Source: an uncultured Gemmatimonadota bacterium
Lineage (GTDB): Bacteria; Gemmatimonadota; Gemmatimonadetes; Gemmatimonadales; GWC2-71-9
NCBI GenBank assembly: GCA_946887295.1
Contig: CAMPKP010000023.1
Coordinates: 1-29,991 of the forward strand
DNA length: 29,991 bases
Direction of reading: 5' to 3'
Of the stretch, positions 15,511-22,334 are shown piece after piece. Numbering within the stretch: position 1 is the stretch's first letter; every line of letters begins with the position of its first letter. The notes below the pieces were generated by a model, which did not search any database, was not told where the DNA came from, and worked only from the letters and a program-made list of their open reading frames with translations. The translations under genes and the position numbers were made by a program.

Positions 15511-15526
15511 GGCAACACATATGCCA
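15511..15526 (-). promoter_or_regulatory. Sigma-54 promoter of pilA
   Basis: The minus strand reads TGGCATATGTGTTGCC: TGGCAT-N5-TTGC with the GG and GC dinucleotides exactly 10 bases apart. The predicted start is near 15500, giving a leader of about 60 bases. This is the classical promoter type for PilR-controlled pilin genes and differs from consensus only in the last base of the -24 element. Confidence 0.85.
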
Positions 15527-15661
15527 CCCCCCGGGCGTGCGCTCCCAACGTGATATAGGCGATGCGCTTATGGTGGGCCGGACAATCTTTGCGCGAGACG
15601 GGCTGGACCGCGTGGAACAGGATTTTGCAAGAGCCGGGTCACACCATCGTCCGGACGCGCG

Positions 15662-15713
15662 CCAGGCTGCGCTACCGCCGGGCGACGAATGTAGATCGGC
15701 GGGCGCAGCCTGG
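15662..15713. repeat. Long inverted repeat between pilR and the pilA promoter
   Basis: The arms CCAGGCTGCGC (15662-15672) and GCGCAGCCTGG (15703-15713) are perfect. After a 2-base bulge an inner CCGCCG/CGGCGG pair extends the stem to 17 bp around a 16-base loop. It lies 39 bases past the pilR stop and about 160-215 bases upstream of the predicted pilA start. It could end the pilSR transcript (no T run follows) or bind the PilR activator as an upstream site. Confidence 0.65.
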
Positions 15714-15751
15714 TGGACCGAATCGAGGCGGGAGGGCGCTCCTGCGGGCGA

Positions 15752-17131
15752 CTACACCTTCACTTCCACCTGTTCCTCGTAGCGGCTGAGCTTGCGATAG
15801 AGGGTCGAGGGGTCGATCCCCAGCACCTCGGCGGCGCGGGTCTTGTTGCCCCCTTCCGCCTGCAGCACCCACATGATGTAGGCCCGCTCGATCACTTCCA
15901 GGGTGGGATTGCGGTACGACCGCTCCGCGACCAGCGGCTCCTTGCGGCGCTTGGTGATCCGCTCCGGCAGGGCGGAGGCCTCGATCAGGCTGCCGCGGCT
16001 CAGCACCACGGCGTGCTCCAGCGCGTTCTCCAGCTCCCGGACGTTGCCCGGCCACTCGTAGACCATCACGGCGTCGAGCGCGTCCGACGACAGCGCCTTG
16101 GGCTCGCCGCCGCTCTCCTGGGCCATCGCCTGGAGAAAGGCCTCGAGCAGGAGCAGCAGGTCGTCCCGCCGGTCGCGCAGCGGCGGCAGGTTGAGGGCGA
16201 TCACGTTGAGCCGGTAGAAGAGGTCGGAGCGGAAGTTGCCCCGGCGGATCTCCTCCTCCAGCTCCCGGTTGGTGGCCGCGATGATCCGGACGTCCACCGG
16301 GATCGCTTCGGTCGCGCCGACCGGGATCGCCTCGCGCTCCTGCAGCACCCGGAGGAGCTTCACCTGGAGCGACGGCGGCATCTCGCCCACCTCGTCGAGG
16401 AAGAAGCTGCCGCCCCGGGCTGCCGCGAAGAGCCCTTGCTTGTCCCGCACCGCGCCGGTGAACGACCCCTTCACGTGGCCGAACAACTCGCTCTCCAGCA
16501 GGTTCTCGGGGAGCGCGCCGCAGTTGATCGAGAGGAACGGTCCGTCCGCGCGGGTGGAGAGATTGTGGATGTAGCGGGCGACGACCTCCTTGCCGGTGCC
16601 GCTCTCACCCTGGATCAGCACGGTGGACTCGGTCGGCGCCACGTGCTCCGCCAGCTTGAGCAGCTCCAGGAAGCGCTTCGACTTTCCGATCGGCCGGGTG
16701 ACCGCGGTTCGGTCCCGGCGGCGGATCTCCTGCTTGAGCTGCTTGTTCTCCACCCGCACCGCCCGGAACTCGCAGGCGCGACGGAGGATCGCCACCAGCT
16801 CGTCGTTGGAGAACGGCTTCTGGATGTAGTAGAAAGCGCCGGAGTTCACGGCGCTGATCGCGCTCTGGAGCGACGCCTGCGCGGTCATCAGGATCACCGG
16901 GGTCATGGGATCCTGCTCCCGCGCGGCGTTCAGGATGTCGAGGCCGGAGACCTGCGGCATCCGCACGTCGGAGAGGATCAGGTCGTGGACGCCGGACCGG
17001 ATCTGCTCCAGCCCCGCCTTCCCTCCCTGGGCCGTAGTGACCTCGAACCCTTCGTTCCTGAGCAGGATCCTGAGAGTGTCCAGGATGCCCGACTCGTCGT
17101 CGACCACCAGGACCGAGGGCTTCTGACTCAT
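15752..17131 (-). CDS. pilR: Sigma-54-dependent response regulator PilR
   Basis: Activates sigma-54 promoters of pilus genes when phosphorylated by PilS. The 459-residue protein has a receiver domain with acidic pocket DDE (11-13), phospho-acceptor Asp55 (LILSDVRMP) and Lys105. The AAA+ domain has Walker A GESGTGKE (175-182), the sigma-54 contact loop GSFTGA (222-227) and Walker B FFLDE. The C-terminal Fis-type helix-turn-helix reads GNKTRAAEVLGIDPSTLYRKL. GSFTGA is a tolerated variant of GAFTGA in active family members. The ATG overlaps the pilS stop by 4 bases (ATGA). Being next to pilS and pilA, with two sigma-54 promoters before pilus operons, supports the PilR name over other NtrC-type functions. 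Confidence 0.92.
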   Translation of the reverse strand: MSQKPSVLVVDDESGILDTLRILLRNEGFEVTTAQGGKAGLEQIRSGVHDLILSDVRMPQVSGLDILNAAREQDPMTPVILMTAQASLQSAISAVNSGAFYYIQKPFSNDELVAILRRACEFRAVRVENKQLKQEIRRRDRTAVTRPIGKSKRFLELLKLAEHVAPTESTVLIQGESGTGKEVVARYIHNLSTRADGPFLSINCGALPENLLESELFGHVKGSFTGAVRDKQGLFAAARGGSFFLDEVGEMPPSLQVKLLRVLQEREAIPVGATEAIPVDVRIIAATNRELEEEIRRGNFRSDLFYRLNVIALNLPPLRDRRDDLLLLLEAFLQAMAQESGGEPKALSSDALDAVMVYEWPGNVRELENALEHAVVLSRGSLIEASALPERITKRRKEPLVAERSYRNPTLEVIERAYIMWVLQAEGGNKTRAAEVLGIDPSTLYRKLSRYEEQVEVKV

Positions 17132-18786
17132 GCGGCGTCCTCCGCCATCATCTTGGCGGGTAGAAAGATGGTGAAGATGGTTCCGGTGCCCGGTCCCGAT
17201 TCGACCAGGACCAGCCCCCGGTGCGCCTCGACCGCGCGCTGCACGATCGCCAGCCCGAGCCCGCTGCCACCCTCCCGCCCGGAGACGAAGGGGTCGAAGA
17301 GCCGGCTCCGGATCTCGTCCGGGATCCCGGGCCCGTCGTCCCGCACCTGCAGGCGAACGGCGTGCTCCAGGTTGGTCCCGTGGGGAATGTCCCCCGAGGA
17401 GACCGCGGCGACGCTGACACAGACTCTGATCGGACCCCGCGCCGCCTGCACCGCGTTGAGGACCAGGTTGGCGATGACCCGATGCAGCAGGTCCTCGTCC
17501 CCTTCCATAATAGTGTGCCCGCCCTCGATCACGATCTCCGCGTCCGGGCGGCACTCCGGGTGAGCCTTGATCAGCCTGACGACCGCGGTGATCACCGAAT
17601 GAATGTCGATCGCCACGAACTGCGTCGCCCGCACCCGGGCGAAGTCGAGGAACTCGCTCAGCAGCCGGCTCAGCCGGTCGCTCTCCCGGACGATCAGCCC
17701 GGCGAGGAAGCGCTCGTCCTCGTCGGCGTGACGGGAGCGGGCCAGCTGCTCGACCGAGCTCCGGATGGACGCCAGCGGATTGCGGATCTCGTGCGCCAGG
17801 GACGCGCTGAGCGCCGCGACCGACTCCAGCCGCTCGGCCCTGGCGTGCAGCTCCTGCACTTCCTTGAGGTCGGAGATGTCGGTGAAGATGGCGGTCACCG
17901 ACGGCGCCTCCTGGGTCTCCTGCCGGAATGTGGTGGTGCTGAGCCCGATGGGGAAAGTCCGCCCCCCCTGGTGGGAGACGACCCCTTCGCCGCGGCTGAT
18001 CTTGCGGCCGTTGCGTATGCCGGCCACGACCGCCGCCCAGAGCTCACTGGAGCGGACCTTGAGCTGGTCGAGCACCGGCAGCGCGATCAGCGCCTCCCCC
18101 TCGAGATCCAGCAGCCGCTCGGCGGTGGGATTGATGAACGCCAGCCGCCCCAGCCCGTCCACCGTCAGGACTCCCGAGCGGATGTTGCGGAGAATGTCGT
18201 CCGCCTCCAGCCTGACCCGCTGGAGCTCGGTGGCGAGGGTCTCCTGCTCCATCCCCGCCTCGCGGAGGCGGTGCCCGAGCACCGCCACGATCGCGAATAC
18301 CAGGTTGAACACCACCATCTGGGCCCAGAAGGGCGCGTCGGGCGCGTCCGCGCGGGTCCACAGCGTATCGCCCAGGAACAGCGCCGAGGCGAGAATCGCG
18401 GTCAGGGCGCCGGTGGCCGGGGGCATCAGCAGCGCGTAGGCCGCCACCACCAGGACGTAGAGCGCGGGAAAGGCCGACTGGGGCTGTCCCGCGAAGTGCA
18501 CCACCGTCGTGACCACGCCCAGGTCCACCAGTGCCTGGATCAGGAGAAACGTCTGCCCGGGCCGCCGGCGCCGCAGGTGGACGATATAGAACCCGTAGGC
18601 GGTGAACGTCAGCGCGATCACCACCGCGATGCTCACCAGGAACGACTCCTGGGGCCGCTCGGTCCAGACGAGGCCGGCGCCCATCAGGATGCCGACCGCG
18701 AGAATCAGCCGCCCGATGAACAGCCAGGACAGGAGCGTACGCTGGTCGGGAAGCGAGCTGCGGCCTGCCCGCTGATCGGATGGCAT
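17128..18786 (-). CDS. pilS: Sensor histidine kinase PilS
   Basis: Membrane kinase that phosphorylates PilR; in Pseudomonas PilS it senses pilin levels in the inner membrane. The 552-residue protein has about six membrane segments in residues 18-172. A cytoplasmic PAS domain follows (about 195-310), then HisKA with phospho-His332 in LAHEIRNPLASIRSS, and an HATPase_c domain with N box NLVLNAVQAA, G1 DDGPGIP and G2 GGSGLGLAI. I chose the ATG at 18786 (MPSDQRAG), with GAGG upstream. An ATG at 18852 would add 22 residues without a ribosome-binding site and leave only 10 bases to the divergent gene. It forms an operon with pilR through a 4-base overlap. Confidence 0.92.
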   Translation of the reverse strand: MPSDQRAGRSSLPDQRTLLSWLFIGRLILAVGILMGAGLVWTERPQESFLVSIAVVIALTFTAYGFYIVHLRRRRPGQTFLLIQALVDLGVVTTVVHFAGQPQSAFPALYVLVVAAYALLMPPATGALTAILASALFLGDTLWTRADAPDAPFWAQMVVFNLVFAIVAVLGHRLREAGMEQETLATELQRVRLEADDILRNIRSGVLTVDGLGRLAFINPTAERLLDLEGEALIALPVLDQLKVRSSELWAAVVAGIRNGRKISRGEGVVSHQGGRTFPIGLSTTTFRQETQEAPSVTAIFTDISDLKEVQELHARAERLESVAALSASLAHEIRNPLASIRSSVEQLARSRHADEDERFLAGLIVRESDRLSRLLSEFLDFARVRATQFVAIDIHSVITAVVRLIKAHPECRPDAEIVIEGGHTIMEGDEDLLHRVIANLVLNAVQAARGPIRVCVSVAAVSSGDIPHGTNLEHAVRLQVRDDGPGIPDEIRSRLFDPFVSGREGGSGLGLAIVQRAVEAHRGLVLVESGPGTGTIFTIFLPAKMMAEDAA

Positions 18787-18862
18787 CGTGCCTCGGACGC
18801 TCAGACTGGACTTGGGGGGAGTCAGCCGAAGATAGAAAGGAGGACCTATCATTACAATCCAT

Positions 18863-19834
18863 ATGCCCTGGTTCGTCTACCTCGCCCGATGCGCTGACGG
18901 CACCCTCTATACCGGCGTCACCACCGATCCCGCGGCCCGGGAGCGGGCCCACAATGCCGGACGGGGCGCGGCCTACACCCGGTCCCGGCTGCCGGTCCGA
19001 TTGGTCCATGTCGAGCCGGCGGCCGGACGCGGCACCGCGCTGCGGCGGGAGCTGGCGATCAAGCGGCTCACCCGGAGAGAAAAGGAGGCGATCGTGGCAA
19101 GGCGGGTGACCGCCACCGGATTCGGCGGCTTCCGGCCCCAGGCGCTGGCATTCCTCCGGCGCCTGGCACGGAACAACCGGCGGGAGTGGTTCGAGCGCAA
19201 CCGGGCCGTCTACGAGACCGAGGTCCGCGACCCGATGCGCGCGCTGGTCGAGGAGATGGACGTCCGCCTCGCGAGACTGGCCCCCGAGCTCACCGGGCAC
19301 ACTCGGCATTCGATCTTCCGCATCCACCGCGATGTCCGGTTCTCCGCCGACAAGTCTCCCTACAAGACCAACGCCGCGTGCCAGTTCTACCATCAGGACG
19401 CGGGCCGGGGCGCCGGACAGGACGCGAAAGCGGCCGGCGCCGGACTCTACTTCCAGCTGGCGGCCGGCGAGTGCTTCGTGGCCGGCGGGATGTGGATGCC
19501 GGCAAGGGCGCCGCTCGACCGGATCCGCGAGGCGATCGCGGAATCACCCGATGTGTGGGACGGTCTGCTCCGGGCGCCCGCCTTTCGCCGACGGTTCGGC
19601 CGGCTGGACACGGAGTCGATCCTCAAGCGCATGCCGCGGGGCTATCCGGAGAGCCACCCGGCGGCTGACTGGCTGCGCTACCGCTCGTTCACCGCGACCA
19701 GGATGATGAGCGAGCGCGAGGTCCACAGCCCGCGTCTGCCTGCGATTCTCGCAAGGGACTTTGCCGTCCTCACTCCCCTGGTACGGTGGCTCAACCACGC
19801 GGTCGGGTACCCGGCGCTCGACCGGCGGTTCTGA
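18863..19834 (+). CDS. GIY-YIG endonuclease-like domain fused to DUF2461
   Basis: A 323-residue protein with two joined domains. Residues 1-80 are a small GIY-YIG domain of the UPF0213/YhbQ type (FVYLARCADGTLYTGVTTDP, then NAGRGAAYTRSRLPVRLVHVE and ALRRELAIKRLTRREK). Residues about 87-320 are DUF2461 (FGGFRPQALAFLRRLARNN at the start, then FRIHRDVRFSADKSPYKTN and MPRGY), a family of unknown function. I normally know these as separate proteins. AAGGAGG lies 20 bases before the ATG, too far for ideal spacing. A second AAAGGAGG is placed 5 bases before the in-frame GTG at 19094 (codon 78), so DUF2461 might also be made alone. The gene is divergent from pilS. Function is unknown; a nucleic-acid role for the first domain is family-based. 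Confidence 0.88.
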   Translation: MPWFVYLARCADGTLYTGVTTDPAARERAHNAGRGAAYTRSRLPVRLVHVEPAAGRGTALRRELAIKRLTRREKEAIVARRVTATGFGGFRPQALAFLRRLARNNRREWFERNRAVYETEVRDPMRALVEEMDVRLARLAPELTGHTRHSIFRIHRDVRFSADKSPYKTNAACQFYHQDAGRGAGQDAKAAGAGLYFQLAAGECFVAGGMWMPARAPLDRIREAIAESPDVWDGLLRAPAFRRRFGRLDTESILKRMPRGYPESHPAADWLRYRSFTATRMMSEREVHSPRLPAILARDFAVLTPLVRWLNHAVGYPALDRRF

Positions 19835-19875
19835 TGGCGTGCGGCTCGCGCGCTACCTTCGTGATGTGCGTCACG

Positions 19876-19903
19876 TCGGGGGAAGCCCCCTCCCCCGAAT
19901 TTT
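19876..19903 (+). terminator. Rho-independent terminator after the GIY-YIG/DUF2461 gene
   Basis: A perfect 8-bp stem TCGGGGGA/TCCCCCGA with a 7-base loop is followed directly by ATTTT. It lies 42 bases past the stop codon and 75 bases before the sensor kinase start. Confidence 0.7.
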
Positions 19904-19977
19904 CCCGGTTAGCGTGAACCTGGTGGGGCATTACGACGCATTCCCTCGTAGTCAGGACGGACGAAGACCAGTCGCTG

Positions 19978-21558
19978 GTGGGCCGCGCGGAGGAGCTCGC
20001 ATCCCTCTCGATGGTCTCGCAGGAGTGGACCGCCCTCACCTCGTCACAGATCGCAGAGAGCGCCCGCGATCTGCTGATCGATGTCCTCCACCCGTCCGCG
20101 GCCTATGTACAGCTGCATGGCCGCACGGTCCATGAGCCCTTCCGCTCGGCCGCAGGTATGTCTCGGCCCGGCCTGCACTTCGCCGAAACTTCGATCGGAC
20201 CGGACGGCGCGCTGGGCCGCCTCGCCGCCGGGTCGTCACGGCCCGATTTTCCCGACGAGTTCGAGCGCCTTGTCCTGGAGACGGTTGCGGGCCAGGTAGG
20301 GATCGCCCTGCGCCACACCCACCCCCACAGGCTTCCGGGGCTGGCCCGCCGGCGTCGCCGCAGCCTCCGGCCCGCGGCGGTCGCGGCGCTTGGTACTCAG
20401 GCGCTGGCCGAGGGGTTCAGCGATCGGCTGCTGGACGAGTCCCTGTCGTGGATCCGGCGCTGCCTGCGGGTGAATCTGGCCGCGATCCTCGAGCTGGCGG
20501 AAAGCCGGTCCACGGTTCTGCTCCGGGCCGGTGCCGGCTGGGATCCGGAGGCGAGCCTGGCCGAGATGCCGGCGGGTCCCGACAACATCCTGGGGCACGC
20601 CCTCCGCTCCTGCCAACCCGTGACTGTGGACCTTCAGGATCCGGGGGCCGCCCCCCCGATTCCGGAGCTGCTCGCTCAGCGCGGCGTGACGAGCTGCATG
20701 CACGCTGCCATCCAGGCCCGGCAGGGGCCGTACGGTCTGCTGGGTGCCTACAGCATGGAGCCGCGGGTCTTTTCCGCTGATGAACAACATTTCCTGCAGA
20801 GTGTCGCCAACGTGCTGGGTGCCGCGGTACAACGGCATGCCCGGGAGGTCGAGCTGGACGAGCTGCTGGTGCAGACGCGCCGTGCGGTGGGAATCGTCTC
20901 GCACGATCTCGGCAACCCGCTGACCACGATTCAGATCTGTGCCAATGCCCTGCTCGACGACGATCCGCCGCCCCTCGATGGTGTCCGTCACATGGCGCAG
21001 CTCATCCAGCGCTCCGTGAGCTGGATGCGGCAGATGGTCGTGGACCTGCTGGATCGCACCAGTCTGGATGCCGGACTGCTGATGCTGAAGCGGAGCGCCA
21101 CCGCCGTCTCGGACGTGATCGGCGCGGCGCAGATCATGTTCGCCCCGGTGGCCCGTGAGAGCGAGGTGGAGCTCGTGGTAGTCGCAGATCCCGTCCTGCC
21201 ACCGGTGGACGCCGACCGGAGACGTCTCCTCCAGGTTCTCTCCAACCTGCTCGGCAATGCCATCAAGTTCACCCCGACGGGCGGACGGGTCGAGCTCTCG
21301 GCAACCAGGGACCCCAAGGAGGGCGCGGTCCGCTTCCAGGTGAGCGACACGGGCCGCGGGATCCCCGCCGATCATCTGGGGCACATTTTCGATTGGTACT
21401 GGCACTCGGACGAATCCGGTCGTCGTCCCGGTACGGGGTTGGGGTTGGCGATCGCGTACGGCATCGTCGAGGCACATGGGAGCCGGCTCCACGTGGAGAG
21501 CGTGCCGGACCTCGGCAGCACCTTCTGGTTCACCCTCCCGGCGGCCGGTCAGGATTGA
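19978..21558 (+). CDS. GAF-domain sensor histidine kinase
   Basis: A soluble kinase of 526 residues with no membrane segment. Two GAF-like regions (about 10-115 and 140-287) are followed by HisKA with phospho-His309 (GIVSHDLGNPLTTIQ). The HATPase_c domain shows the N box LLGNAIKFTPTGG, G1 SDTGRGIP, the F-box-like HIFDWYWHSD and G2 GTGLGLAIAYGI. The ligand is unknown; GAF domains may bind small molecules, haem or light-absorbing groups, and no bilin-type Cys can be assigned. The start is uncertain: GTG at 19978 is the only one after the in-frame stop at 19915, apart from the internal ATG at 20011, and neither has a good ribosome-binding site. The next gene encodes a NarL-type regulator, its likely partner. 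Confidence 0.9.
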   Translation: MGRAEELASLSMVSQEWTALTSSQIAESARDLLIDVLHPSAAYVQLHGRTVHEPFRSAAGMSRPGLHFAETSIGPDGALGRLAAGSSRPDFPDEFERLVLETVAGQVGIALRHTHPHRLPGLARRRRRSLRPAAVAALGTQALAEGFSDRLLDESLSWIRRCLRVNLAAILELAESRSTVLLRAGAGWDPEASLAEMPAGPDNILGHALRSCQPVTVDLQDPGAAPPIPELLAQRGVTSCMHAAIQARQGPYGLLGAYSMEPRVFSADEQHFLQSVANVLGAAVQRHAREVELDELLVQTRRAVGIVSHDLGNPLTTIQICANALLDDDPPPLDGVRHMAQLIQRSVSWMRQMVVDLLDRTSLDAGLLMLKRSATAVSDVIGAAQIMFAPVARESEVELVVVADPVLPPVDADRRRLLQVLSNLLGNAIKFTPTGGRVELSATRDPKEGAVRFQVSDTGRGIPADHLGHIFDWYWHSDESGRRPGTGLGLAIAYGIVEAHGSRLHVESVPDLGSTFWFTLPAAGQD

Positions 21559-21674
21559 TGGAGCGGATCCCCATGCACACCTCGGCTGGCCCAACCACGC
21601 AATCAGCCCGCGAGGACCTCGCCCGGATCGGGGCGGGTCTCGTGGCGAAACCCTACGTCAGGCGAGGCGTCTCC

Positions 21675-22334
21675 ATGAGCAACGAGACGATTCGCATCAT
21701 CCTGGTGGACGACCACGCGATGGTCCGGGAGGGGCTCAGGCTCCTTCTACGGGGGGCGCCAGACATGGTGGTGGTGGGCGAGGCGGGAGACGGCGTGGCG
21801 GCCGTGGCCTTGGTCGAGCGGATGGGTGCCGACGTCGTGGTCCTCGACCTGGACATGCCCGGCGGAGACGGGCTGTCCGCCCTCCGAGGGCTTCTGAAGG
21901 TGCTTCCCACCGTCAGGGTACTCATCCTCACGGTGCACGCCGAGCATGAGCGACTGCTCACTCTATTGGACGCCGGTGCGCAGGGCTATCTCACCAAGGA
22001 GGCGGCATCGAGCGACCTGGTGGACGCAATCAGGGTCGTCGCGTCAGGTGAGATCTACGTGCGTCCCGCCGCCGCCCGGCTTCTGGCGGCGGCGGTGGTC
22101 CCGCAATACGCAGCCAAGACGGCTCGAGGCCGCTTTCACGAGCTCAGCGAGCGCGAGCAGACAGTGCTGACGATGGTGGCACAGGGATACAGCGGCGCGG
22201 AGATCGCGCGGAAGTTCAACCTGAGCAGCAAGACCGTGGACGCCTATAAGCACCGGATCCACGAGAAGCTCGGCCTGGGACACCGCACCGACTACGTGCG
22301 GTTCGCGATCGAGGCGGGAATCCTGGGGCTGTGA
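21675..22334 (+). CDS. NarL/LuxR-type response regulator
   Basis: DNA-binding regulator of 219 residues: receiver domain (about 6-120) with acidic pocket DDH, phospho-acceptor Asp58 (VVVLDLDMPGGDG) and the TKEAAS Lys, then a LuxR helix-turn-helix (about 152-210) with LSEREQTVLTMVAQGYSGAE and SSKTVDAYKHRIHEKL. I chose the ATG at 21675 because MSNETIRIILVDDH gives the normal NarL-family start. In-frame ATGs at 21558 (overlapping the kinase stop as TGATG) and 21573 (with GGAG upstream) would add 39 or 34 residues, so a coupled longer form is possible. The 3' end overlaps the convergent flavoprotein gene by 43 bases. Confidence 0.92.
   Translation: MSNETIRIILVDDHAMVREGLRLLLRGAPDMVVVGEAGDGVAAVALVERMGADVVVLDLDMPGGDGLSALRGLLKVLPTVRVLILTVHAEHERLLTLLDAGAQGYLTKEAASSDLVDAIRVVASGEIYVRPAAARLLAAAVVPQYAAKTARGRFHELSEREQTVLTMVAQGYSGAEIARKFNLSSKTVDAYKHRIHEKLGLGHRTDYVRFAIEAGILGL

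Noticed and set aside
15613..15628. Plus-strand TGGAACAGGATTTTGC resembling a sigma-54 promoter
   Set aside because: GG and GC are 11 bases apart in place of 10, and it would transcribe antisense into pilR.
15713..17563. Plus-strand open frame of 616 codons opposite pilR and pilS
   Set aside because: Shadow of pilR; composition rich in Arg, Leu, His and Asp with no recognisable motif.
17221..18897. Plus-strand open frame of 558 codons opposite pilS
   Set aside because: Shadow of a well-supported histidine kinase; no ribosome-binding site or domain.
20236..21594. Minus-strand open frame of 452 codons opposite the GAF kinase
   Set aside because: Antisense to a clear kinase whose motifs are all on the plus strand.
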